The position numbers and the translations under genes are program-made. A stretch of DNA of 64,000 nt, taken from assembly GCF_018612875.1 (NCBI RefSeq), contig NZ_JAGGRI010000035.1:56498-120497 (forward strand), in the 5' to 3' direction. This DNA is from Lysobacter sp. ISL-50 (lineage in GTDB: Bacteria; Pseudomonadota; Gammaproteobacteria; Xanthomonadales; Xanthomonadaceae). Within the stretch, counting starts at the first letter, position 1. Each line of letters starts with the position of its first letter. The notes under the pieces were generated by a model. The model did not search any database, had not been told where the DNA came from, and saw only the letters and a program-made list of their open reading frames with translations. Positions 54,461-62,941 of the stretch are shown here, in pieces.

Positions 54461-55255
54461 ATGACTGATACCGCCTTTTCCGACCCGCTGGTCATCGCCG
54501 GCACGACCTATCGCTCCCGCCTGTTGACCGGCACCGGCAAGTTCAAGGACTTGGCCGAAACCCGCCTGGCCACCGAGGCCGCCGGGGCGCAAATCGTCAC
54601 CGTGGCGATCCGCCGCACCAACATCGGCCAGAACCCGGGCGAGCCCAACCTGCTCGACGTGCTGCCGCCGGACCGCTACACCCTCCTGCCCAACACCGCC
54701 GGCTGCTACACCGCCGACGACGCGGTGCGCACCTGCCGCCTGGCGCGCGAGCTGCTCGACGGCCACAAGCTGGTCAAGCTGGAAGTGCTGGGCGACCAGC
54801 GCACCCTGTTCCCCGACGTGGTCCAGACCCTGGCCGCGGCCGAAATCCTGGTCAAGGACGGCTTCGACGTGATGGTCTACACCTCCGACGACCCGATCCT
54901 GGCCAAGCGCCTGGAAGAAATCGGCTGCGTCGCGGTGATGCCGCTGGCCGCGCCGATCGGCTCGGGCCTGGGCGTGCAGAACAAGTACAACCTGCTGGAA
55001 ATCATCGAAAACGCCAAGGTGCCGATCCTGGTCGATGCCGGCGTCGGCACCGCCTCGGACGCGGCGATCGCGATGGAGCTGGGCTGCGACGGCGTGCTGA
55101 TGAACACCGCCATCGCCGGCGCGCACGATCCGATCCTGATGGCGCACGCGATGAAGCTGGCGATCGAAGCCGGCCGCGCCGCGTTCAAGGCCGGGCGCAT
55201 TCCGCGCAAGCGCTACGCCAGCGCGTCCTCGCCCGTGGACGGGTTGATCGGCTGA
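54461..55255 (+). CDS. thiG: thiazole synthase ThiG
   Basis: TIM-barrel enzyme of 264 residues that builds the thiazole phosphate of thiamine from deoxyxylulose phosphate, dehydroglycine and ThiS thiocarboxylate. The visible motifs are [45 protein letters not shown], the Schiff-base Lys region [16 protein letters not shown], and [15 protein letters not shown] with [18 protein letters not shown]. The stop is one base before the trmB start, so they form an operon. thiS is separate. Confidence 0.97.
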   Translation: MTDTAFSDPLVIAGTTYRSRLLTGTGKFKDLAETRLATEAAGAQIVTVAIRRTNIGQNPGEPNLLDVLPPDRYTLLPNTAGCYTADDAVRTCRLARELLDGHKLVKLEVLGDQRTLFPDVVQTLAAAEILVKDGFDVMVYTSDDPILAKRLEEIGCVAVMPLAAPIGSGLGVQNKYNLLEIIENAKVPILVDAGVGTASDAAIAMELGCDGVLMNTAIAGAHDPILMAHAMKLAIEAGRAAFKAGRIPRKRYASASSPVDGLIG

Positions 55256-55256
55256 C

Positions 55257-55997
55257 ATGACCGATCCGTTCGCCAGCGACGGCGCCAAGGCCCCGCCCAA
55301 GCCGTTCACCGTCGAGGAAGGCCGCCGCCAGGTGCGCAGCTTCGTGCTGCGCCAGGGCCGCTTCACCCCGGCCCAGCAACGCGCGTTCGACGAACTGTGG
55401 CCGCGCTTCGGCATCGACTACCAAGGCAGCGCGCGCGATTACGACGCGGTCTTCGGCCGCGACGCCAAGCGCGTGCTCGAAATCGGCTTCGGCAACGGCG
55501 AGGCCTTGCGCTTCGCCGCCCAGCACGACAAAGACCGCGACCTGATCGGCATCGAAGTCCACGCCCCCGGCGTCGGCCGCCTGCTCAACGCGCTGGCCGA
55601 GGACGGCAGCGACCACGTGCGGCTGTACCACCACGACGCGGTGGAGGTGCTCAACAACGAAGTCGCCGACGGTTCGCTGGACGAGGTCCGGATCTACTTC
55701 CCCGACCCGTGGCACAAGAAGCGCCATAACAAGCGCCGCCTGGTCCAGCCCGCGTTCGCCGATCTGCTGGTGCGCAAGCTCGCGCGAAACGGTCGCTTGC
55801 ACCTGGCCACCGATTGGCAGGACTATGCCGAACAGATGTGGGACGTCCTGGACGCAACCGGGGGGCTCGCCAACCGCGCCGGTCCGCGCGGCAGCGTGCC
55901 GCGTCCAGATTGGCGCCCACAGACCCATTTCGAGACCCGCGGCCAGAAGCTCGGCCACGGCGTGTGGGATTTGCTGTACGACAAGAACCGGGAATAG
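55257..55997 (+). CDS. trmB: tRNA (guanine-N7-)-methyltransferase
   Basis: SAM-dependent methyltransferase of 246 residues that modifies G46 in the tRNA variable loop. The visible motifs are [14 protein letters not shown] (motif I), [15 protein letters not shown], and the catalytic [21 protein letters not shown]. The start at 55257 is one base past the thiG stop (TGACATG), so it is translationally coupled. The protein is full-length. Confidence 0.95.
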   Translation: MTDPFASDGAKAPPKPFTVEEGRRQVRSFVLRQGRFTPAQQRAFDELWPRFGIDYQGSARDYDAVFGRDAKRVLEIGFGNGEALRFAAQHDKDRDLIGIEVHAPGVGRLLNALAEDGSDHVRLYHHDAVEVLNNEVADGSLDEVRIYFPDPWHKKRHNKRRLVQPAFADLLVRKLARNGRLHLATDWQDYAEQMWDVLDATGGLANRAGPRGSVPRPDWRPQTHFETRGQKLGHGVWDLLYDKNRE

Positions 55998-56125
55998 GGA
56001 ATCGGGAGTCGGGAATCGGATGCTAGCTACCGAACATTCGCGACAACTTGTCGGCGCCGAACCCGGTAGCGACGCGGCGCCCTGCTCTTGCCGTTCCGAT
56101 TCCCGATTCCCCATTCCCGATTACC
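55989..56125. repeat. GGGAATCGGGA repeats in inverted orientation
   Basis: GGGAATAGGGAATCGGGAGT and the inverted GATTCCCGATTCCCCATTCC face each other across about 75 bases. This forms a long hairpin right after the trmB stop and before the permease. Confidence 0.75.
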
Positions 56126-56133
56126 GACCGTAA

Positions 56134-57981
56134 ATGGACACCGCCCTCGCGCTGACCACCGACATGAAGCTCGTTCTCGGGCTGGTGGTGTTCACGATGG
56201 CGATGTTCCTGTTCGAGCGCATCCGCGCCGACGTCGTCGCCCTGGTGGTGCTGGTGCTGCTCGGCCTGTCGGGCCTGGTCGAACCCGACGAACTGTTCAA
56301 CGGCTTCTCCGGCAACGCGGTCATCAGCATCATCGCGACGATGATCCTCGGCGCCGGCCTGGACCGCACCGGCGCGCTCAACCGCCTGGCCGCCTGGCTG
56401 CTGCGGCGCGCGCACGGCATCGAGCAACGATTGCTGCTGCTGACCACCGCGGTGGCCGGGCTCAATTCCTCCTTCATGCAGAACCCGTCGGTGATGGCGC
56501 TGTACATGCCGGTCGCCGCGCGCCTGTCCTCGCGCACCGGCCTGTCGCTGCCGCGCCTGCTGCTGCCGATCGCCGCGGCCATCGTCATGGGCGGCGCGCT
56601 GACCATGGTCGGCAACTCGCCGCTGATCCTGCTCAACGACTTGCTGCTCAACGCCAACAGCAATCTGCCCTCGGGCGCGGCGACCATCGAGCCGTTGAAG
56701 ATGTTCGCGCCGCTGCCGATCGGCGTGGCCCTGCTCGCCGCGTCGCTGGCGTATTTCCATTTCTTCGGCGACAAGCTGCTCAAGGACGACTCCGACAAGG
56801 GCGCCACGCCGGCGCGCACGCAGAGCTATTTCGCCAAGGCCTACGGCATCGACGGCGACGTGTACGAGTTGACCGTGACCGCCGACAGCCCGCTGGTCGG
56901 CATGTCGCTGGGCGAGGCCGAAACGCTGCGCGGCGCACCGCTGCTGTTGGCGCTCAAGAGCGACAACGACTCGCGCCTGGCGCCGCCGGCCGACACCCGC
57001 ATCTGGGTCGGCAGCGTGCTCGGCGCGATGGGGCCGAAGCAGCAGGTGTCGGACTTCGCCCAGAACCATTTCCTGCGCCTGTCCTCGCGGCTGCGCAATT
57101 TCGCCGACCTGTTCAATCCCAGCCGCGCCGGCATTTCCGAAGCGGTGGTGCCGGCGACCTCGGGCTACATCGGCAAGACCGCCGGCGACCTGCACCTGCG
57201 CAAGCAATCGGGCCTGAGCCTGCTGGCGATCAACCGCGACAAGAGCGTGCTGCGCGAGAACGTGCGCAGCGTTCCGATGCGCGCCGGCGACATGCTGGTG
57301 TTCCACAGCATCTGGACCGATCTGGCCAGCGCCGCGGCGAGCAAGGACCTGGTCGTGGTCACCGACTATCCCAAGGGCGAGCAGCGCCCGCACAAGCTCA
57401 AGATCGCGCTGACCATCTTCGCCGTGGCGATGCTGCTGGCGCTGTCCTCGCGCCTGCCGGTGTCGATCGCGCTGATGACCGGCGTCGCCGGCATGCTGAT
57501 CGCCGGGGTGATCAACATCGACGAAGCCTATTCGGCGATCAACTGGAAGACCGTGTTCCTGATGGCCTGCCTGATTCCGCTGGGCTGGGCGATGGATTCC
57601 AGCGGCGCGGCGGCGTGGATCGCCGGCCACACCATCGAGCGGCTGCCGCGCGGGACGCCGGTGTGGCTGCTGGAAATATTCGTGGGGCTGCTGACCACGG
57701 CGTTTTCCCTGGTGATCAGCCACGTCGGCGCGACCATCGTGGTGGTGCCGCTGGCGGTCAATCTGGCGCTGGCGGCCGGCGGCAATCCGACCGCGTTCGC
57801 GCTGATCGTGGCCTTGTCGGCGTCGAACAATTTCATGACCGCGTCGAACCCGGTGATCTCGATGATCACCGGGCCCGCCGGCTACAGCGGCAAGGAGCTG
57901 TGGAGGATCGGCGGGCCGTTGTCGTTGATCTATACGGTGGTGACGGTGTTGATGGTCAACATTCTGTTTTGGGGCAAGTAA
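56134..57981 (+). CDS. SLC13/DASS-type permease with TrkA-C domains
   Basis: Inner-membrane transporter of 615 residues. About six helices lie in residues 10-220 (LVLGLVVFTMAMFLFE and LLPIAAAIVMGGALTMVGNSPLILLN). Two cytosolic TrkA-C-like domains occupy about 230-410, including YELTVTADSPLVGMSLGEAE and GKTAGDLHLRKQSGLSLLAI. A second membrane block contains the SLC13 motif LSASNNFMTASNPV. This matches Na+-coupled anion or dicarboxylate permeases; sulfate or citrate are candidates. The substrate cannot be read. Confidence 0.87.
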   Translation: MDTALALTTDMKLVLGLVVFTMAMFLFERIRADVVALVVLVLLGLSGLVEPDELFNGFSGNAVISIIATMILGAGLDRTGALNRLAAWLLRRAHGIEQRLLLLTTAVAGLNSSFMQNPSVMALYMPVAARLSSRTGLSLPRLLLPIAAAIVMGGALTMVGNSPLILLNDLLLNANSNLPSGAATIEPLKMFAPLPIGVALLAASLAYFHFFGDKLLKDDSDKGATPARTQSYFAKAYGIDGDVYELTVTADSPLVGMSLGEAETLRGAPLLLALKSDNDSRLAPPADTRIWVGSVLGAMGPKQQVSDFAQNHFLRLSSRLRNFADLFNPSRAGISEAVVPATSGYIGKTAGDLHLRKQSGLSLLAINRDKSVLRENVRSVPMRAGDMLVFHSIWTDLASAAASKDLVVVTDYPKGEQRPHKLKIALTIFAVAMLLALSSRLPVSIALMTGVAGMLIAGVINIDEAYSAINWKTVFLMACLIPLGWAMDSSGAAAWIAGHTIERLPRGTPVWLLEIFVGLLTTAFSLVISHVGATIVVVPLAVNLALAAGGNPTAFALIVALSASNNFMTASNPVISMITGPAGYSGKELWRIGGPLSLIYTVVTVLMVNILFWGK

Positions 57982-58107
57982 TGTCGCAGAAGAAACACCC
58001 GCGACGCCTCCCGCAGAAATAGCAATTCCGTCCGCGCTTTGCTCACCCCATCAAGTAAGTCAGATGCGCAAAGCCAGCACGCACCCGCCCCACCCCGCCC
58101 GATCGCG

Positions 58108-58506
58108 TCACCCCAGCCAAACCGCCCCATCGCGCACACTCACCGCGATCGCGCGCAGCGATTCGCCGCGGCACGGCCCGGCGACGCATTCGCCGCCGCT
58201 CAGCTCGAAACTGGCGCCGTGCGCCGCGCACACCAGCAGCCCGTCCTTGCTCTTGAGAAACTGGCCCGGGGCCCAATCTAATCGGCGTCCGGCGTGCGGG
58301 CAGATGTTGAGCCAGGCGCGCACGGCGTCGCCGTCGCGGTAAAGCAACAGCGATTCGGCGTCGCCGTCGATGGTCGCTTCGACCTCGGCGAAGGCGCCGT
58401 CGGCCAGGCGTTGCAGCTCGATCAAGGCATGACCGCCCGCTTCGCCGCCGCCCGGATGATTTAACGAAGTTCTCACACCCTCGCTCATGCCTGGAACGAT
58501 ACTCAT
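58108..58506 (-). CDS. Rieske [2Fe-2S] domain protein
   Basis: Small soluble ferredoxin-like protein of 132 residues. The Rieske cluster ligands are visible: C-P-H in ICPHAGRRLDW and C-x-x-H in LLVCAAHGASF. It resembles the stand-alone small-subunit ferredoxins of oxygenases or nitrite-reductase-type proteins, but no oxygenase is nearby. Residue 7 (58488) is a second possible ATG. The partner is unknown. Confidence 0.85.
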   Translation of the reverse strand: MSIVPGMSEGVRTSLNHPGGGEAGGHALIELQRLADGAFAEVEATIDGDAESLLLYRDGDAVRAWLNICPHAGRRLDWAPGQFLKSKDGLLVCAAHGASFELSGGECVAGPCRGESLRAIAVSVRDGAVWLG

Positions 58507-58544
58507 GTGTCCGGCTCAGGCCCTATTGTCTCACGACACCTGAA

Positions 58545-58877
58545 ATGTTTGCTCAGACCTTCCGATTTGCCGATCACCGACCGCAATGGAATGCGTTCCA
58601 GTCGCGCGTGCGCAACGCTTTCGAGCCGCGCAAGCCGCGCCACCGCCTCCTGCGTTTCGTGCTCGGCCTGGTCGGGCTGGGACTGCTGGTGTTGCTGGTG
58701 TTCTTCAGCGTCGTCATCGGCGCGGCGATGATCGCTGTCGGCCTGGCGTACAAGCTGTGGCAGCGCCGCGGCAAGCCGATGGCCGCGCGCGCCAAGCATC
58801 GCCCCGACGTGGTCGAAGGCGAGTTCAACGTCGTCGATGCGACGACGATCGAACACCGCTCGACCTCGGCGCGCTGA
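58545..58877 (+). CDS. small membrane protein of unknown function
   Basis: Protein of 110 residues with one long hydrophobic stretch (about 35-70), enough for one or two helices: RFVLGLVGLGLLVLLVFFSV and VIGAAMIAVGLAYKLW. Basic residues flank it. The C-terminus reads DVVEGEFNVVDATTIEHR. It ends 5 bases before the FAH-family gene and probably shares its promoter. Not recognised. Confidence 0.72.
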   Translation: MFAQTFRFADHRPQWNAFQSRVRNAFEPRKPRHRLLRFVLGLVGLGLLVLLVFFSVVIGAAMIAVGLAYKLWQRRGKPMAARAKHRPDVVEGEFNVVDATTIEHRSTSAR

Positions 58878-58881
58878 CCGC

Positions 58882-59598
58882 ATGGGCGACGTGATCGAGG
58901 CCGCGCCGGCCACCCGCATTCCGGTTCGCGGCCAAGGCATCGCCGCGGACGCCACGTTCCCCGTGCATCGCGTCTATTGCGTCGGCCGCAACTTCGCCGA
59001 GCACGCGCGCGAGATGGGCGCGGCGGTGCCTACCTCGAACGCCGACCGTGGGCGGCCGGTGTTCTTCCTCAAACCAACCGATGCGATAGAGCTGGGCGAA
59101 GCGATTCCCTATCCACCGGGGACGACCGAACTGCATCATGAGGTCGAACTCGTCGTCGCCATCGGCCGCGACGCGCCAGCCGGCGAGCTGCCGGTCGAGG
59201 CCGCCTCCGCGCTGATCTACGGCTACGCCGTCGGCCTGGACCTGACCCGCCGCGACCTGCAGGCGCAGGCCAAGGCCAAGGGCCTGCCCTGGGACACCGG
59301 CAAGGCGTTCGATCACGCCGCGCCGATCAGCGCGATCGTGCCGGCCGCCGACGTCGGCCCGCTGGATTCGCGCGCGCTCAGCCTCGAGGTCAACGGCGAA
59401 GTGCGCCAGCGCGGCTCGCTCGACGATCTGGTCTGGAACGTGCCCGAAATCCTGCACGAACTCTCGCGCCTGTACGCGCTGCGCGCCGGCGACCTGGTCT
59501 ACATGGGCACGCCCTCCGGGGTCGGTCCCCTGCAGCCCGGCGACCGCTACCGCGCCGTGCTCGAAGGCGTGGCCGAACTGCACGGACACATCACTTAG
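58882..59598 (+). CDS. fumarylacetoacetate hydrolase family protein
   Basis: Mg2+-dependent hydrolase, isomerase or decarboxylase of the FAH fold, 238 residues. The visible motifs are VYCVGRNFAEHAREMG, FLKPTDAIELG, the metal ligands in HHEVELVVAIG (E..E), YGYAVGLDLTRRDLQAQAK, and a GDLVYMGTPSGVGPLQPGD block. It resembles the YcgM-type acylpyruvases. The start at 58882 follows the preceding small gene; the open frame upstream is unconserved. Confidence 0.88.
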   Translation: MGDVIEAAPATRIPVRGQGIAADATFPVHRVYCVGRNFAEHAREMGAAVPTSNADRGRPVFFLKPTDAIELGEAIPYPPGTTELHHEVELVVAIGRDAPAGELPVEAASALIYGYAVGLDLTRRDLQAQAKAKGLPWDTGKAFDHAAPISAIVPAADVGPLDSRALSLEVNGEVRQRGSLDDLVWNVPEILHELSRLYALRAGDLVYMGTPSGVGPLQPGDRYRAVLEGVAELHGHIT

Positions 59599-59684
59599 GC
59601 CTCGGTATAGTCCGGCCCCGGCGCTTTGCAACCGCGCCCAAGCCCGGTCCGGTACCGGTCGTCGATAACCAGGGAGAGCATGCG

Positions 59685-60092
59685 ATGGGCATGATCAGCG
59701 AGTTCAAAGAGTTCATTGCGCGCGGCAACGTGGTCGATCTGGCCGTGGGCGTGGTCATCGGCGCGGCGTTCGGCAAGATCGTCACCGCGATGGTCGATGG
59801 CATCGTCATGCCGGTGATCGGTTACCTGTCCGGCGGCGTCAGCGTCACCGACTGGAAGTACGTGCTCAAGCCTTCGCAGCTGGACGCGGCGGGCAAGGAA
59901 GTCGCGGCCGAAGTCGCGGTCAAGTACGGCATGTTCCTGCAGACCGCGATCGATTTCGTCCTCATCGCCTTCGTGATCTTCATCGTCCTCAAGGGCTACA
60001 ACAAGCTGCGCAAGCCGGCCGACGCCGCGCCCGCCGCGACGCCGGAAGACGTGCTGCTGCTGCGCGAGATTCGCGATTCGCTGAAGAAGTAA
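59685..60092 (+). CDS. mscL: large-conductance mechanosensitive channel
   Basis: Inner-membrane pressure valve of 135 residues; it opens on hypo-osmotic shock. The visible motifs are the amphipathic N-terminus ISEFKEFIARGNVVDLAVGVVIGAAFGKIV (first helix), VMPVIGYLSGG, and the second helix AIDFVLIAFVIFIVLK. A good ribosome site (AGGGAG) precedes. ATG 59685 or 59691 could start it. It is monocistronic with a terminator. Confidence 0.95.
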   Translation: MGMISEFKEFIARGNVVDLAVGVVIGAAFGKIVTAMVDGIVMPVIGYLSGGVSVTDWKYVLKPSQLDAAGKEVAAEVAVKYGMFLQTAIDFVLIAFVIFIVLKGYNKLRKPADAAPAATPEDVLLLREIRDSLKK

Positions 60093-60115
60093 GCCCGGCG
60101 CTTGCCGGTATCCCG

Positions 60116-60148
60116 GAACGGCCGCCTCGCGCGGCCGTTCTGCTTTTT
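60116..60148 (+). terminator. Rho-independent terminator of mscL
   Basis: AACGGCCGC-5-GCGGCCGTT is a 9-bp stem followed by CTGCTTTTT, about 25 bases after the stop. Confidence 0.85.
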
Positions 60149-60149
60149 G

Positions 60150-60304
60150 TGGGTGGACTTTTGTGGGAGGCCTTTTGTGGAAGGGGCTTTTTTTGTGGGA
60201 GGAGGCCTTTTTGTGGGAGGGGCTTCAGCCCCGATGCTTTCCGGTCAGATAGCCGCGAACTGAAAGAAAAGCATCGGGGCTGAAGCCCCTCCCACAAAAG
60301 ATTC
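60150..60304. repeat. CAGCCCCGATGC hairpin repeats
   Basis: A run of degenerate TTTTGTGGGAGG fragments precedes one full unit and an inverted partner (GCATCGGGGCTGAAGCCCC), a long hairpin. It fills most of the gap between mscL and the peptidase. Confidence 0.85.
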
Positions 60305-60488
60305 CGAAACAACAGGAACGGCAAAGCCGCGCGCCCACCGCCTCAAGCCCCGCGATAGTCAGCGACAAAAAACACTCAAGGCCGATGTGACTTTTCTCAG
60401 GTAGCGGCCCGCGCGCGGGTTGCTAAGCTCGCCGCTTCGCTTTCGCCGCCGACCTCCCGCGCGGCGGGCTCGCTTGAGGAGATGGGGA

Positions 60489-61910
60489 ATGCGCGCACGG
60501 TTATGGGCAGCGATGGCTGCCGTGTTGTTCACCGGTTCGATCACGGCCGCGGCCGCCACGCGCGAAACCCGCATACCCGACGCATCGATCCAGGCCGCGG
60601 CCGAGTTGCGCGAACGCGCGCTCGACAGCGACCTGGGCTACAAGATCGTCGAGTCGCTGACCACCGAAGTCGGCCCGCGCCTGGCCGGCAGCGAAGCCGA
60701 TGCGCGCGCGGTGGCCTGGGCGGAAGCGAAATTCCGCAGCCTGGGCTTCGACAAAGTCTGGCTGGAACCGGTGACCTTCCCGAAATGGGAACGCCGCAGC
60801 GAGCACGCCGCGGTGATCGGCGCGCACGCGCAGCCGTTGACGCTGACCGCGCTGGGCGGCAGCCCGGGCGGCACGGTCGAGGGCGAGGTCGCGCGCTTCA
60901 AGGATCTGGCCGCGCTGGAAGCCGCGCCGGCCGGTTCGCTCGCGGGCAAGATCGCCTTCATCGATTTCGCCATGCCGCGCGCCAAAGACGGCGCCGGTTA
61001 CGGCCCGGGCGGCCGCATCCGCAGCCGCGGCCCGTCGGCGGCGATCCGCGCCGGCGCCGCCGGTTATCTGATGCGTTCGGCCGGTACCGACTCGCACCGC
61101 ATGCCGCACACCGGCATCACCCGCTTCGACGACGGCCTCACGCCGATCCCGTCCGCCGCCTTGTCCGCGCCCGATGCCGAGCAACTCTCGCGCCTGGTCG
61201 CGCTGGGCGCGCCGATCCGCGTGCGCTTGGCGCTGGATTGCGGTTGGGACGGCCAGGCGAGTTCGCACAACGTCATCGGCGAGATCCGCGGCAAGAGCAA
61301 GCCGGACGAAGTGGTGGTGATCGGCGGCCATCTGGATTCGTGGGACCTGGGCACCGGCGCGATCGACGACGGCGCCGGCGTGGGCCTGACCATGGCCGCG
61401 GCCAAGCTGATCGGCCAGAGCAAGCTGCGCCCGGCGCGGACCATCCGCGTCGTCGCCTTCGCCAATGAAGAACAGGGTCTGTACGGCGGCAAGGCCTACG
61501 CGGCCAAGCACCTGCCGGACGTCAAGAAGCATCAGATCGGCGCCGAGAGCGATTTCGGCGCGGGCCGCATCTACGCGTATTCGAGTTCGGCCCCGGACTA
61601 CGCCAAGGCCGCCGACGCGCAGATCGCGCAGGCGCTGGCGCCGCTGGGCATCGAGCACACGCCGGGCAAGGGCGGCCCGGGCCCGGACATCGGCCCGTCC
61701 GCGGCCGGCGGCATGGCCTGGGCGCGGCTGGCGCAGGACGGCACGGACTACTTCGACTACCACCACACGCCCGACGACACGCTCGACAAGATCGATCCGA
61801 AGGCGCTGGCGCAGAACGTCGCCGCGTACGCGGTGTTCGCCTATCTGGCCGCGTCGGCCGACGGCGATTTCGGCAGCGAAGCCAAGAAGGTCACGCCGCC
61901 GGACGAATGA
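60489..61910 (+). CDS. M28 family zinc metallopeptidase
   Basis: Exported aminopeptidase of 473 residues. A signal peptide ends AAAA (about residue 22). A PA-like insert (about 130-250) is followed by the catalytic domain with paired zinc ligands: H in VVVIGGHLDSWDLGTG, D in AIDDGAGVG, E-E in ANEEQG, D in ESDFGAGR and H in DYHHTPDD. This is the bacterial leucyl or glutamate carboxypeptidase-like group. The start at 60489 follows GAGGAGATGGGG. Confidence 0.9.
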   Translation: MRARLWAAMAAVLFTGSITAAAATRETRIPDASIQAAAELRERALDSDLGYKIVESLTTEVGPRLAGSEADARAVAWAEAKFRSLGFDKVWLEPVTFPKWERRSEHAAVIGAHAQPLTLTALGGSPGGTVEGEVARFKDLAALEAAPAGSLAGKIAFIDFAMPRAKDGAGYGPGGRIRSRGPSAAIRAGAAGYLMRSAGTDSHRMPHTGITRFDDGLTPIPSAALSAPDAEQLSRLVALGAPIRVRLALDCGWDGQASSHNVIGEIRGKSKPDEVVVIGGHLDSWDLGTGAIDDGAGVGLTMAAAKLIGQSKLRPARTIRVVAFANEEQGLYGGKAYAAKHLPDVKKHQIGAESDFGAGRIYAYSSSAPDYAKAADAQIAQALAPLGIEHTPGKGGPGPDIGPSAAGGMAWARLAQDGTDYFDYHHTPDDTLDKIDPKALAQNVAAYAVFAYLAASADGDFGSEAKKVTPPDE

Positions 61911-61940
61911 TCGCGGCGTGATGTACAGCGGCTGATAGGG

Positions 61941-61979
61941 CCGCCCTTTTCCGGGCATGGGAAAGGGCGGTTTTTTTTT
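61941..61979 (+). terminator. Rho-independent terminator of the M28 peptidase gene
   Basis: CCGCCCTTTTCC-GGGCAT-GGGAAAGGGCGG is followed by nine T residues. Confidence 0.92.
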
Positions 61980-61999
61980 GGCTTTTGTGTTGGGTCGCG

Positions 62000-62072
62000 G
62001 CATTGGAGCGGAGGGCGTCGGGCCTGAAGGCCTCCCACAAGAATCGGGCCTGAAGGGCCCTCCCACAGGAGC
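62000..62072. repeat. GGGCCTGAAGGCC half-repeats
   Basis: Two direct copies of the hairpin family (GGGCCTGAAGGCCTCCCACA and GGGCCTGAAGGGCCCTCCCACA). Confidence 0.8.
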
Positions 62073-62193
62073 CGCATCGCATAGATCGCGATGGGTGGCG
62101 CGCGGCGCCCGGTTTCGCCGGCGAATTGCGTTGTATCGGCAACGCAGGGCGCAAACCCGCCGCGCTTTCATTCCTTCGCACAGGACACCGCCC

Positions 62194-62925
62194 ATGGATC
62201 AGGCCGCCTCCCCTTCCGGTATCAACACGCAGATCACCGACGCAGTCACCCAGCGCAACGTCAAAGTCATCGGCGAAGCGCCGGCGCAAGCGGTAGCGAC
62301 GATCTACACGGCGCTGGCCCACGCCATCTCGATCCTGTTCCAGAACGCCGTCGCCGCTCAGCAACAGGCACAGCAACTGGCGACGGCCTCGCTCGCCGAA
62401 GGCGTCGCCCGGCTCTACGCCCACTCATCCGCCGCCGGCGACGGCGCGCAACGCCCGGAGACGAACATGAGCCAAGGCAACGAAGAACCGCGCGCGCTCG
62501 CGGCCGGCCTCAATAACGTGGCCGAAGCGCCGACGATCGCGTCGAGGGCCGCTGCCCAACCCGACGATTCGCAACCCCAGCCCGACGCCGATCCGGCCAC
62601 GCTGGTGGAACGGCTGCGGGCCGAGATCGAAGCCGAACGCGACCGCCACCCGGTGTATTCCGGCATCAGTCAACAGGTCGAACAGGCGATCAAGCTGAGC
62701 AATCAGCAAGTGCTCGGCTCAGCCGGCGAAGTCGCCTACGCCCAGCGCGCCTGCACCGAGGCCTTCGTCGCCGGCCTGCGCCAGGTGTCCGACGCCCAGC
62801 ATCGCCAACGCATGCAGTTGCAGCAGGCGGCGGCGACCGCGGTGTGTCTGGAGGCGATGTTGAAATCGCCCGAGCATGCCGGCGATTACGCCGAACTGCT
62901 GCAGATCATCAAGCACCTGGTTTGA
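62194..62925 (+). CDS. RebB (R-body) family protein with internal duplication
   Basis: Protein of 243 residues. The N-terminal part (about 10-75) matches the RebB domain of R-body proteins: SGINTQITDAVTQRNVKVIGE, then an Ala-rich helix and Gln-rich segment. A Pro/Asp linker follows, and then about 160-224 resembles a second RebB-like unit: ISQQVEQAIKLSNQQVLGS with an A-Q-rich helix. The two align without gaps over about 30 residues around N-x-x-V-I/L-G. R-bodies are extendable ribbons of toxin-delivering bacteria. No other reb gene is in the window. Confidence 0.75.
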   Translation: MDQAASPSGINTQITDAVTQRNVKVIGEAPAQAVATIYTALAHAISILFQNAVAAQQQAQQLATASLAEGVARLYAHSSAAGDGAQRPETNMSQGNEEPRALAAGLNNVAEAPTIASRAAAQPDDSQPQPDADPATLVERLRAEIEAERDRHPVYSGISQQVEQAIKLSNQQVLGSAGEVAYAQRACTEAFVAGLRQVSDAQHRQRMQLQQAAATAVCLEAMLKSPEHAGDYAELLQIIKHLV

Positions 62926-62941
62926 CGAACGCGCGCGGCCG

